Of a DNA stretch of 64,000 nucleotides, positions 31,249-41,893 are shown in pieces. Under the pieces are notes generated by a model. It was not told where the DNA came from. It worked only from the letters and a program-made list of their open reading frames with translations, and made no database searches. Position 1 is the stretch's first letter; every line of letters starts with the position of its first letter. A program made the translations under genes and the position numbers. Source of the stretch: Alternaria dauci (lineage: Eukaryota; Ascomycota; Dothideomycetes; Pleosporales; Pleosporaceae); contig NC_091274.1 in assembly GCF_042100115.1 (NCBI RefSeq), forward strand, positions 2,790,001 to 2,854,000. The letters run 5' to 3'.

Positions 31249-33087
31249 CTACGACCCACCAAAACCTTTCTCCAAACCCCGCAACCAAACCCCAGCCGCA
31301 TACGCCCCCGGATCGGGGATCTTGCTTCTCTCACTCCCATCCTCACTGATATATGTCGCCCGTCCAAACTTGGCCTTCATATCCTTTGTGCTATCCGCCT
31401 TCTTCTCCGCAACATCCACACTCTTACTCAAATCCTTGCTCTCAGCCAACGTATTGATGAACGGAATCAACACATCCATGACCGTCCTATCGCCCTCCCG
31501 CGCACTAGTGTACTTCTTCAGGTTCTCGAGCGCAGCAGATGCAGACGACGCCAGTGTCGAAATATCCAGCGGTGCGTTTTGCGACAAGGTAGCTGTTGAC
31601 AGCGCGTTTGTGAACGCGGTAACGAGGATAGACAGAATGGCGCCGAGGGAGCCGCCGACGTCTTCGACGTTCTCACTTATGCTTTCGAGCAGGGCGAGGA
31701 TAGGCGGCGGGTTACTTTCTACAGCGTCGATGTTGGCGAGGATGGACTTGCATACTCCGGCTACGGCTTCTCCGCAATCGCCGTCGCCCATTTGTAGGTC
31801 GTACAGTGTGATTTTTGGTTCTGCATCTAGCGCTGCTTTGCATGCTGTGCGGAGAGCGGGGATGAGAGACGGTGGTGTAGCGGGGCCCTTGTGGAGTGCG
31901 GATTTGTCAGCGGCGGCGGCGTTGGCTTTGTTGCGTAGCGCCTCGGTTTCCTTGTTGATGTTGAGGGGCTGGTAGCCGTTCTTTGGCCATGCCGGAGCGT
32001 TTGTGGGTGCGTCGAGTAGTTCCATGACGTCTTCGTCTTTGAGGTCCATGGCTTTTGCCATGCCGCTCATGTTGCCTAATGTTATGCTGAAGCCTTGGCC
32101 GTTGAGGGACGTTTCTAGTACGCCGGCGTAGATGCGTGTTGGTACAATCCTCCAGTCGCGCTTCAGGACTATCAAAGCGATATTCACTAATGCGTCGAAT
32201 TCGAGGTTGGAGAGGCCGCCGAAGTTGTTGACGAGCATGACGACGTTATCGTTGGGGTTGAAAGTGACGAATGCGCGATCGGAGTCGGACGGGTCGAGGA
32301 GGTAGCGAAGCATCTCCTTGATGACATCTTCGGGGCTGGGCATCGGGGAGATGGTTCGTAGACCCTAGCAGCAATCAGCCTGTGGTACTAGTATAGCAGA
32401 AATCAAGTCGAATGAACTCACAGGCTCGTTGTGGATACCCATACCAACTACACAAGCATCATCCTGCACGCTCTCAAACGCCTCTCGTCCTGGAACATGG
32501 CAATGATCGAGACTCGTACCAATAGTAACCAATTGCGAGTTACCCAGCTCGCCAATCTTCCTACACCGTTCAAAAGCCCAGCCTTTTTGCGATGCAGCGC
32601 CAGCAAGTTTGATGACTAGCAGGTTACCAGCCAAACCCCTCCTACCCACCTTGACACTCTTTTCGCGACCCAGAGCGGCGTCTTCTGCCATGCATACAAC
32701 GTCGACTTTGTATCCTAGTGCTTGGCCCTTTTCTCTAGCAAGACCAAAGTGCAGCATATCGCCCGTATAGTTTGTTATACACAGTATGACGCCCTCGTTA
32801 CTCGGCACGTTTCTTATTCCCGCCATGATCTGCTTGGTACTGGGAGAAGCGAAAATGTCACCGCATACAGCAGCTGACAACATGCCGTCACCGACGAAGC
32901 CGGACCACGCCGGCTCATGACCTGAGCCACCACCCGATACGATAGTGACTTGGTTTGGAGGATGTGCGAGATTGTAAACGACTCGGTGGGCTTCATCGAG
33001 CGCCATGTGTGAGTTACGTGTGCATAGCGAGCGGAGGTTATGGAGGACCACGCCTTCTGGGTTGGGGAAGAAGTGTTTTCTGGACAT
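31249..33087 (-). CDS. DAK1: Dihydroxyacetone kinase
   Basis: Exons 32422-33087 and 31249-32364, with a 57-base intron, give about 593 residues, the usual length of fungal ATP-dependent dihydroxyacetone kinases. The enzyme phosphorylates dihydroxyacetone to DHAP in the cytosol, linking glycerol and methanol-type metabolism to glycolysis and detoxifying dihydroxyacetone. The N-terminal Dak1 domain shows SGGGSGHEPAWSGFVGDGM (from residue 51) and GMGIHNEPG, whose His219 is the residue that forms the covalent hemiaminal with the substrate; the intron falls directly after that motif. The C-terminal DhaL/Dak2 domain carries the ATP-metal site YDLQMGDGDCG and, later, DRTVMDVL. All key residues are present. 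The gene appears fully functional. Confidence 0.95.
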
Positions 33088-34136
33088 CTTGACGGCGCGT
33101 TCGAATGGGTATTATGTATAAAGATCTGAGGTTGTCAGCAATTGAGACCCATGCCGTATGCTGTTTCGCAGCTGTAGTTTACAACCGTAGCTGAAGGGAC
33201 AACATACCTCGGATATATCGAGCACACCAAAAGTATACACAGCTCAGAATACTGAGAAAGGGATCAAAAAATCAAGCCATGCGGCATCCCGCCAATTCAG
33301 CCGGCCATCGTGCCTCTTAAACAATCCCCCGCATCCCCCGCCTCGATCACCACTACGACCGCGGACCCCGCTCGTGGCACCCCATCACGCCTCTCCAGTC
33401 AATTTTTCGGTCCTCATACGCGTCTAGCCACATGTGCACGCGCTCATATTAGCCCGAAGCTTTGTCAGTCTGGATTCGCGCAGCTTGGATATACTGCATT
33501 CAGGCAAGTGGAATACAGGTGGGTTACTGTAACCTGGGGAGGTGGATGTGTTTGCGCCGGGATTGCTGTTTTGGGAATACCGGGTGGGAGCTTGGCTTTT
33601 GTGGAGGAAGCTCGCATCGGTCGAAGCTCCGAGGGCTACGACATGGTACGCCTCGCCTCGAGGCGTCATCAGTACCTGCAGTATGCGCATCCCGCATTCT
33701 AAACCAGGACACTGTATCTGCATTTGTAGACTCAGCGCATCCATGTGCAGTTAGAAGGGCAATCGTTTGATTACCTAGCGTCTGGTCACTGTCGCGTCTG
33801 CAGCTTGACAGACCTCTTCTGCGACATCACGAAGCTCTTCTCTGTATTGGTTGTCACGGCCACAACTTTTCATTTCTCACATACCGTAGCACGCAGAGGT
33901 GATTTTTTGGGCTTTATAGGACGTACCTCCGCACAGTCACCCACTACCCGTCCTCTCGATATAAGGCCTCAAATCCAAAGCGATAGTCGCCAACCCAGTG
34001 TTAGACCCGAGAAGCAACATGAACGGGTATCCTTCCTTGATGGCAATTGTAGTGCGAAGCAGAATCCGAAGCATCTGAAACACCTAGTCAAGCATGATTC
34101 CGATGCCCTTGAAGAGCGCGCCATTGTCCGAGGCAC
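33088..34136. other. Intergenic 1 kb, no gene seen
   Basis: It holds the kinase promoter and, at the far end, the 3' flank of GPI11. Frames of 60-130 codons occur on both strands but lack domains. I see no RNA gene. Confidence 0.4.
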
Positions 34137-35012
34137 CTAGTCAAACATGATCTTGGTACCCTTCAAAAGCGTGCCGCCGAGCAGCTTGCCCACCGCGTAC
34201 CCAATATATGCACCAGTAACGATGGTGACGGGCCACTTCTGCCATTCGCGGTCCCTTGTAGTCAATCAGCCATGTATTCTTGTACCAACGCGCGTGGAAA
34301 CAAGTACTCACCAGTCCAACGGGATGGGTATAGCGCCCAGCCACGCACCAAGTACAGTACCGATCAATCCTCCGTAAACTTCATCCATCGGTAGAAGCAG
34401 CGCGACAATCTGCCTCCAGATCTCGCCATCAACACCGTGTACGTATACCAGCGGCAGTGTACTGAGAAGCGCAATGTGGGCGCCACAGAGGAGAGTGTGC
34501 CAGTAGTGCGAGGAGACGGGCGCGCCGAAGAGAACGAGGGTCGCAGTGAGGAGCGGCGTGGCAGCGATCAGGGCGAGGAGGAGAGATAGGAACGCTGGCT
34601 GTAGCACTTGTCAGTCTTGCTTTCGTAAACATTGGCCGCTGTAGGCCCAGCGTAGGGTGCAATCATCGTAATGTACACGTACCACAAGCTTCGAGTTGCC
34701 TCCTTGCTCCGGTTTGCCGGACGCCTTGGCCTTCTTCTCGGTGGGCTTCCTGGGTGCGCCTCCTGTGGGCGGCAGGCATACGGCCACGAAGGCGATCTGT
34801 AGCACAGCGAGGTATGGAAGGGTGCTAAGGAGCGTCGAGACCGGATCCGCGACCAATGCATTGAACTTGAGGCCATAGACGGAGAGGACGAGCAGCGGGT
34901 GGATATGCGTGTACGTGCGTGCCATGTTGTTCTTCAATGGCTCGATTGGCGGTGCTGTGGATGGTTGGACCTTGGACGTCGCGTTTGCGTTGATGACGGT
35001 GGTGCTGGCCAT
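34137..35012 (-). CDS. GPI11: GPI biosynthesis protein Pig-F / Gpi11
   Basis: Three exons, 34683-35012, 34312-34598 and 34137-34254, give about 244 residues. The protein is a multi-pass ER membrane protein; hydrophobic segments are seen in each exon, from [16 protein letters not shown] to [13 protein letters not shown]. The junction across the last intron, [19 protein letters not shown], is the hallmark of the PIG-F family. Gpi11/PIG-F is required for transfer of phosphoethanolamine to the second and third mannose of the GPI precursor, as partner of Gpi13/PIG-O and Gpi7. A basic, Lys-rich loop ([14 protein letters not shown]) faces the cytosol or lumen between helices. The introns follow the normal pattern; the first acceptor is CTACAG and the last ACAAG. 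Confidence 0.9.
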
Positions 35013-35404
35013 GTTTGCGGATGGACTAAGACGATTGACGATGCGCGGCGTTGTTGATGTAATGGGAATGTCAACAGGTAATGCGAAATTCTATGACAGG
35101 CGTCTAAAGGAGCGGAATGGCGCCTGGCCTGATGGGAGGGTGCAGTCGCGATGGTTGTGGAGGAATGTCGCGGGTCGGAAACTTTCGTGATGTTGTCCGT
35201 GCTGCGCGCTCATTGGACACATGTCACATCACCACGAGAGCACCTCCATGGTTTGTAGCAAAGACTGCACGCGTGTGGACATGAGCAAATTACTAGTCTT
35301 GTATGTAAATCCCTGCCGCTCGCTTTGGCTTCGGGATCTCGTGGGACAGGTATGTGCTTTGTGACAATGGAGGGAGCGCTCTACCGCAACGGCCTGCGGT
35401 CCTC
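35013..35404. other. Intergenic, no gene seen
   Basis: The GPI11 promoter and the 3' flank of the translin gene share this interval. Nothing else stands out. Confidence 0.35.
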
Positions 35405-36383
35405 TTACTGCTTCTGCTCCGTCTTCTTAGGAAGCAAGTTCCTCAGCGACAGATCGTAAACCACATCCTCGACATCTTTGACCCTGTACTTCAATCCATC
35501 GCTACGGCGGCGCAAACTGTCGTTCTTAAGGTTGAGGATCTGGAAGCCCGCGTGCAAATCCTTGACGAACTGGTTGATGAGAAGCGGGCGCTCGTAATCA
35601 CCCAGGGTGACGGCGTTACGTGCAAGGCGTGTCAGTTCCTCGACTAGCGTCATGAGAGAATGGAGGTACTCTTCGAGCGAGAGGTGGAACTCATCGCGGT
35701 CCTTGAGGTTCACAGGAACTGGCCATGTCAGCTGTGCGCAGATGAAGCGGGTATCTAGGCATACTCTTGAAGATCTCGCCGAGCTCCTCGATGGTCAACA
35801 GGCGGCCGCACTGTACTTCGCCACCATCATACTTGAAGCCGCCGAGCCACCCCCAGAACAAAGCGCTCTCACACTATTGTCTTGTCAATTTTTTCGTCGC
35901 GGGTTTTGCGTGCCTGGTGAGCTTACCGCGCCCTGCATCTGCCGGCTCCACATGTTGTTGAACTTGTAGTACGGCATCTTTGACGCAGCCTGGGACAGCT
36001 GGCCGACAGTGGCAATCACATTGTCAATTGGCTCCTGAGCAGCCTTGAGGATGTCAGGTACTGTGGTTGTATTAGTCGTGATATCGATGGACCTGCGACA
36101 AGCGACTCACGCTCGTTCACCGGTGTCGAATGGGCTCTTGACAGCACAAATGAGACATTGCGGTCTACAACTGGTTAGATAACTTCATGCGCCTAGCTTA
36201 GGGAGCCTACTGTGCTTCTCGAGTGCCTGTATGATGTCGCGCAGCTCCTGTCGCGTCGTGAGTACGCTATCACGTGCAGCTTCATCAGGCGCCACTCACA
36301 TCCCGAACGGCCGTGTCTTCGTCTACGCGCGCCTGGAGGTCCTGGAAGATGGCCGGATTGACCATGCCTGACTTGGCTGCCAT
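35405..36383 (-). CDS. Translin
   Basis: Six exons, 36300-36383, 36211-36247, 36111-36164, 35927-36060, 35765-35873 and 35405-35718, splice without a stop to about 243 residues, close to the translin length. Translin is a single-stranded nucleic acid binding protein that forms octamers and, with TRAX, the C3PO endoribonuclease complex. The long helices typical of the family are visible: the N-terminal IFQDLQARVDEDTAVRDEL, the middle FWGWLGGFKYDGG and IEELGEIFK, and the C-terminal SLEEYLHSLMTLVEELTRLA, ARNAVTLGDY and LNLKNDSLRRRSDGLKY. The very small exons of 37 and 54 bases are supported by strong splice sites on both sides. A TRAX partner gene is not in this window. Confidence 0.88.
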
Positions 36384-37002
36384 TTTGACGTGTGTACGCG
36401 TGTAGGGTGTTGTTGCGAAGAAGATTGTGCAGGTGGTGATGTCGTTGTTTGTTCGTTACGACAAGCTACGAAATTTCGGCCTCTCACTGTTCACCAGCCA
36501 TAGTCACCGCTGTCTCATCGCAAGCGCACAATGCATGCTCCCGACCGCTTTGGAAGTATCTACAGAACCTACAGAACCAAGGAGCATATCTTTACGTCTC
36601 ATGAACCAACCGTCCTTGCGTAACAATACATAGGCCGTATGGAGAGGACCAGCGATATGTGCACACGCCACCAACGTTGGTACGAAAGAAAGCGGCCTCA
36701 ATTTGAGCATCTGCAAGCCATACCAGGGAAAAATCGAATACACTACATTAGGCAACTACAGAGGAAGCGTTCGATTTAACGCTTGCATGGCGTTGCTGTA
36801 AATTCCACCTCGACCCTTACATTAACGGAAAAACACAGCCTCGCGTGCCACCGATAACAAGCGCCTCAATGGCATATTCTCATGCTGCAACAGTCTCGAG
36901 CCGCCTGCGCAAGGCATGTCAAGCGCCTTGCTCTCAAACTGTTACACAAAGGAACTCCTTCCTCAAGGTTCTCGCAAGCGAAAACACCCAATGAAAAAGT
37001 TT
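36384..37002. other. Intergenic between translin and U2 snRNA genes
   Basis: It contains the translin promoter and the region downstream of the U2 snRNA. No gene is seen. Confidence 0.4.
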
Positions 37003-37244
37003 GCGTCTGCCGGAGATAGTGCGATACCGGCGACACAGTGCTAGAGAGGATAAGCAAGCCCAGAGCCCCTCCAGCCTGTTTCAAAAATAAGGATAATCTT
37101 GAATTTTCCCGTAGGAAAGTTTCAGAGATTAAACTGAAAAGAACAGACTGGTGTATCGTTAGCGCACGGACGCATTTTGACTTAGACTAAAGTGGGGCCA
37201 GGCTTACTACTACACTTGATCTAAGCCAAAAGGCAAAGAGAGCT
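37003..37244 (-). ncRNA. U2: U2 snRNA gene interrupted by a spliceosomal intron
   Basis: Read on the minus strand, exon 1 (37208-37244) begins AGCTCTCTTTGCCTTTTGGC and ends ATCAAGTGTAGTA, the fungal U2 5' end with the GUAGUA branch-site recognition element. Exon 2 (37003-37147) resumes TCTGTTCTTTTCAG, exactly as in uninterrupted U2. It continues with stem-loop II, an Sm site (ATTTTTGA, 37081-37088), stem-loop III (GCTGGAGGGG pairing with CCTCTCTAGC, 37040-37075) and stem-loop IV (GCCGG...CCGGC, 37009-37031), whose loop closely matches the vertebrate U2 loop bound by the U2A'/U2B'' proteins. Without the intron the RNA is about 182 bases, the normal size. The mature 5' and 3' ends are estimates to within a few bases. 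The snRNA base-pairs with intron branch sites in the spliceosome. Confidence 0.9.
37148..37207 (-). other. mRNA-type intron inside the U2 snRNA gene
   Basis: Sixty bases with donor GTAAGC, branch sequence GCGCTAAC (about 12 bases before the acceptor) and acceptor CACCAG. Removing them restores GTAGTA-TCTGTTC, the invariant U2 sequence. Shifting the donor by three bases would delete one GTA of the recognition element, so this placement is the only one that gives canonical U2. Confidence 0.88.
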
Positions 37245-37278
37245 GAGGAATAGGAAAGGAGGACGAGGGCGGGCGAGG

Positions 37279-37285
37279 TTATATA
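37279..37285 (-). promoter_or_regulatory. TATA box of the U2 snRNA gene
   Basis: TATATAA on the minus strand, centred about 38 bases upstream of the estimated U2 5' end. This fits an RNA polymerase II snRNA promoter. Confidence 0.65.
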
Positions 37286-38068
37286 GACAGTGTGGCCTTG
37301 GCGCGCTAGCGGTCCCGTGACCAGGCACAGCTCTCTGGGGTGGGGCGGTCCGGCAGAACTTCGGGTCCAGGCTCGCCTGTCGGACAGGCGGTGGTGAGAG
37401 TGAACCACGCACATTACCTCTGCTGATTCACACACTTTCCACCAGCCTTCACTGAAAGGGTACAGCAGCGATATCACGGACTGGCTTCACCGTATGCCAG
37501 TGAGACCGCTATCGAGGCACAGGACCCTTGTAGGCGAAAGGGACGGGCAGGGCTTTCACATCCACGTTGAAGGTATCGGTGAGGAGTTTTGTGGCTCATG
37601 GTCACAATCTTTCTTGCACGCTATACAAGATCAGAACCGAACACCCTACCAGACAACTACGGGGCGAGCAAGCGATCTCCGTTGTACGGCGATACTCTAC
37701 CTATCTAGGCAACTATGGGGGTGCCCAGGTGGTGTTGGACTTTACCTTGTATGGCGTGCCTGATCCTTACATGAGTTTTGTGCTGATATCAACGATGGCA
37801 TTACCCTTGTGCACAGGCAAACGTGTTGGGTTATATTTTGATTTCATATATGCTGATAACGAATAGATAGGAGCGTTGTGCAACAGCGACGAGTATACTA
37901 TTTCGCCATTCGAGCGGAGCTCATACCGCAATATCGCGCGCCCAGCACCATACTGAGCTGCCCTGCTTCTTCGCGATGCTGAGACCTCTTCTGAAGGAAA
38001 CTTTATTCCTGTAGCAGACCAGCTCGCCGTCCGCTTGCCTGCCACGACGCGCCTCATTCGCCCTTCTC
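37286..38068. other. Intergenic upstream of U2, no gene seen
   Basis: It holds the upstream promoter part of the U2 gene and the 3' flank of the next minus-strand gene. Short frames here have no gene character. Confidence 0.4.
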
Positions 38069-38732
38069 CTACCTCAGCCGCTTCGTAAGGACAGGCCTGC
38101 CATGGATCATTCGATACCTGATTCTCAACTTGACGATGCGACGCTCCTTCAAGGCCGCGGCCCTTGCACGAGTTTGGCGGACTTCCACCTGCACCGGCTC
38201 AACCACCGCCGGCTTCACATCGACAGCAGTGCCCAGCGCCTCCGACGCGGCCAGCTCGCGAGCGTGAAATTCGCAGCTCAAGAACCTCGCCTCGTCACAG
38301 AACCAGTCGAAGCTTTGCGCACAGTCTGCTCGTTCCGACGTGATATATTGCCGTCCCTCGATGAGCAGGGCTTTGCCGTACAGTAGTTGAGTCGCCCAGC
38401 TATTGTCATCGCGTACGATCATCATGTTTAGCGCGTGTATATTAAAGTCTTCATCCTTCTCACGACTGTCGCCTTTCAGTGGATTTGACGCGTGACGCAA
38501 GCGAGGAGCGATGGCGTAGAGGAAAAGAGGGCTGCGTAAGAGGAAGCAAAGGTCGTCTTCGGTCACTGTCAGTCGCCATACATCTATACGCACTTGGCTA
38601 CTTACCGAGAAGCTGCTTCCGATCGTGTGGTGGTAATTTTCCTGGCAGCCGATCGAGCCAACCGTGGATATGGCTGCGCAGTGGATCTCCTGGTGCACCG
38701 CGCCGTGGCGATAGAATGAGCCGGAGTTTCAT
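38069..38732 (-). CDS. Hypothetical protein
   Basis: Exons 38606-38732 and 38069-38565 with a 40-base intron (GTAAGT donor, CGACTGACAG end) give about 207 residues. The N-terminus is basic and amphipathic (MKLRLILSPRRGAPGDPL), the middle helical (EDDLCFLLRSPLFLYAIAPR, then NDNSWATQLL-like text), and the C-terminus strongly basic (RQTRARAAALKERRIVKLR). A nucleic-acid-binding or mitochondrial role would fit the charge, but I recognise no family. The splice gives a better N-terminus than the unspliced frame, which would start in a sequence with poor composition. Confidence 0.6.
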
Positions 38733-39110
38733 CTTTGTCGTGGTCTTGGTTTGGTTTCTGCGCTCAACCTGAAGGTAGTCTTTGCGTTATCTGGTACTTG
38801 TCTCGGTGATTGCGCTAAGTGAGAGCAGAAGATCGTGGCCAGCGACACCCTCGTGATAGTTTGAGTGGGTCGAGAACTCTCCCCGATGGGGCTATGGTCT
38901 TCAAACGATGATCAGGCTATCTTTCACTACTCGTACTGTGCCTAATCTCTTACGTTGGTCATGCTGGCTTTCACCAGTACTACAAGGTGAGGGCAGTATC
39001 GTTTGATCCACTTCGTGATATCATTGCTTCGGGTAATAGCCACCACTCTTCATGATGCACATCGGGTTTCACGGCCTCACAAGCCTTATCCCACGCCTCT
39101 CCTCATCTGT
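38733..39110. other. Intergenic, no gene seen
   Basis: It spans the promoter of the preceding minus-strand gene and the 3' flank of the first tandem paralogue. Confidence 0.35.
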
Positions 39111-39756
39111 CTAACCCGTTTCCTTTTCCATCTCACGGTAACCGTCAGCAAGGATATGTATGTATTTGGACAGCTCGCTGATCGCTTCTTCCTCCGAGTC
39201 CTCCGCCCCACCCTTTACGAGCGTGTACTCGTCGACTTTGAGCCGAACAATGTAATCGAATCCCCAAGGCTTCATATCCGCAAATACCTCCTTCTCGAGA
39301 TCACTGAAGGAGTCACCAATATCTTGCGTTCCTATGGTGATGACGATACGACCGTGATCCTGTTCCCTGGATGGGTCGAAATCGGCGGGAAAGATGCCGT
39401 CTAGAGATGCATGGTGGGGTAGAGTATTGCCATACGCATCCAGACTTGTAGAGGAGAGCGACTGAGCCAAGGGAGCGGGAGAAGCAGGTGAAGTTGATGG
39501 AGTTGATACGGACCCAGGGGTATCGTCGCGTTTCCAAGGGTAAAATGGTATGTTGCTTTTCTTTGTATCAAGGAGGTAGACAATATCGTCTTCTTGCAGC
39601 GTCAACCATGTACTTGTATCTTGGAACGATGTACTCACCAACGAACCGCTGGCGATCTTCCAGTGCTAAGACTGGAAGCCCGCATTCTGTCACCTTTCCC
39701 ATTAGAAAAGTCTCGAGGGACGACGAAGACTTGACGTTGAGTTGCTTCTTCTCCAT
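39111..39756 (-). CDS. Tandem paralogue A, hypothetical
   Basis: Exons 39639-39756 and 39111-39592 with a 46-base intron give about 199 residues. After a short N-terminal part ending LPVLALEDRQRFV, the protein reads DDIVYLLDTKKSNIPFYPW, has a Ser/Pro-rich linker, then a segment ending FDYIVRLKVDEYTLVKGGAE and a final helix (EEAISELSKYIHILADGY). The same order is found in the next gene (GDIIYLLDVRRAKICDYPW; GYDAWFQVDDLLLREGG; AKDAMKQLFVHIM) and more weakly in the one after it. The three lie in a row on the same strand with an intron at the equivalent place, so they arose by tandem duplication. No known domain is recognised; no signal peptide. Confidence 0.65.
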
Positions 39757-40066
39757 CGATCTCGGAATCTTGCTTTTATTTCTGAGTGTCTGGAGATCTC
39801 CACTTCACAGTATCACACTTGTTATATATCGCCCATGTTTGCTGTCAAACATTATGCATGGCGGCGCTAGTGTGGCTCCACCACCGTCAGCACTGAAAAG
39901 ACGACAGACTAACCAAGTTACCAAACAAGGGCTTTGGATTGGAGAGTCAAGATGACAATGTCTGCAAAAGTCATTCGTCCAAGCTAGCAACTACTACGAT
40001 CATTGACACATACTGGTCCTAGATTCCGGCGGACATTCTGCTCACTCTTCTCGCGTCAGATCGAAC

Positions 40067-40709
40067 CTACCATGTTGTCGGATCCCGGTCCGAATAATTT
40101 GCTGGGTCCAAATCATCTCTCTCCCGCAATATATATGTTGTAAGCGACAAGTTCATGATGTGCACGAAAAGCTGTTTCATGGCGTCTTTCGCAGACTCTG
40201 CTGAACCGCCCTCCCGGAGAAGTAAATCGTCAACCTGAAACCATGCATCGTATCCAATTATCTCAAGCTCGCCATTGTTCTTTTGCATAAACTGCGGCTG
40301 AATCTTGATCGCGATGCGATCCAGACTCTCTTTCTTGGATGCATCGAAGTTCTTCGGGTATGGTTCGTTAGGATCTAATTGTGCTCGCCTCTCTGTTTCT
40401 TCTTCCTTACGTCGCGCGCTTCTACTTTCTTGCAGATCAGTGATCGAGGTGCGTAGACCTGTTTCGGCGAGGATAGGAGTGTCGCCGGCTTCGCGTACCC
40501 AAGGGTAGTCACATATCTTCGCCCTTCTGACATCGAGAAGGTAGATGATATCTCCTTTGCACCGGTTAGGAAAGGAATAATATCACGGATGCTCCATACT
40601 TACCGCAAAATGCCTGGTACTCCTGTGGTGTGAAGACTGGGAGTTTTTCGGTTGTCCAGATATAGTCGAGACACTCCTGGAACAGGGCGTTGGGTCGTTT
40701 TCCGTCCAT
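40067..40709 (-). CDS. Tandem paralogue B, hypothetical
   Basis: Exons 40604-40709 and 40067-40554 (intron with GTAAGT, CCTAAC and CAAAG) give about 197 residues. The N-terminus (LFQECLDYIWTTEKLPVFTP) corresponds to the starts of paralogues A and C, followed by GDIIYLLDVRRAK, a charged linker rich in Glu and Arg (RRKEEETERRAQ) and the C-terminal GYDAWFQVDDLLLREGG segment with its closing helix. The intron position matches that of A. The function is unknown. Compared with A the linker is more charged and the C-terminus is extended by about 25 residues. Confidence 0.65.
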
Positions 40710-41040
40710 GAATACTGAGATCCCGCGGTAGTCCTTGGGTGCCAGGGCGCATGTAGTAGGCGGCGTCTTATGTAATAGCTTCGTTTGCTAACAAGCGGTT
40801 CTGATAGTCACTGTGTGACAACTACTCATTGGTCACGGGAAGGCGGCCAACTGATCTCAACACACATCGGCAAAGTACTTTAGAATTGCTTCTGGCATCG
40901 TTTTTCTGGTTACTCCATAACTGTCGGCTAAAGCCACACTTATTCCACTTCAATCCATGGCCAGAAACAGAAGAGAATGATACATCGACAGCTCTGACAT
41001 CCAACGCACGCCGGTCATCTCAACGTATCCCGCAACCCGG

Positions 41041-41508
41041 TCACTCCCATTGCGCCGCCATCATGACAACCTTCTTCAAGGCAAGGAGCAGGGCATCGGC
41101 AGCCCACAAGGTGCTCCTACCCTTCGCCAGTACATATCCATCCACAGTGATGCAGACTACATTGCCCACAAACACCACCTTGCCACTGGAATCGAGCTCC
41201 TCGCCGACTTCGAGTCGAATATCGAGCTTGGTCTCGCAATCTTCATTGACCTCGGCGTCGAAGTTGGGGCGGCTGACAGGATGCTCGAGTGTCTGTGTTT
41301 CCCAGCCGTGGTCCTTGATGAAGAGCGGGTTTGCGAGGAGTGCTGAGACGGTGGCTAGAGGTGGTCAGTCGGGTTTATCGATGTGGGAACGAGGGTAAGA
41401 TGTACTCAGGAACGAATTGTAGTCCTCAGTTTCGAGTTGCGGAAGACCGCGATCTTTGTTGTCTGCTAGGATCTTCTCAAAGGCCTGTCGGATGGAATTG
41501 GAGGCCAT
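41041..41508 (-). CDS. Tandem paralogue C, hypothetical
   Basis: Exons 41406-41508 and 41041-41354 (intron GTACAT...GACTGACC...CTCTAG) give about 138 residues, the shortest of the three. It begins SIRQAFEKILADNKDRGLPQ, similar to the LFQECLDYIW start of B, and ends with VDGYVLAKGRSTLWAADALL and a helix, parallel to the KVDEYTLVKGGAE and QVDDLLLREGG segments of A and B. The YLLD-PW segment of A and B is replaced. The resemblance to A and B is modest and was judged by eye. Function unknown. Confidence 0.6.
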
Positions 41509-41893
41509 TTCTTATAGGTGAGTTCTTGTGTGTTGGGTTGGTGTATAGTGGATGGTCGGCGTCTTTCGAAGGGGGGGGAAAGGACCTTTTATATGCTTTG
41601 TGCTTGCTGCGATATCTGGCGCCCGTCCACCGCTTCTTCCAGGCATAAGTATTGTTGCTCGTTTGCGATTGCAATGGTGACAGATGTAACATCGCCAATG
41701 ATAGTATCTTCACCCCACGGCATAGAGGTTGATGTCACTCTCCGCCGATGCTTCGGTGAGGATTTTGTCCGTTATCGCACCAACGATACCTCATGTTGAG
41801 CAAGTTTCATGATTGCAAACGAGTAAGCGCGGGATGTACCCGGGGAGGACAGAAAGTCCCTACGCTATGAACACGTATTGCATCGAATCATCC
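41509..41893. other. Intergenic, no gene seen
   Basis: Promoter of paralogue C and 3' flank of the second Zn2Cys6 gene. Confidence 0.35.
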
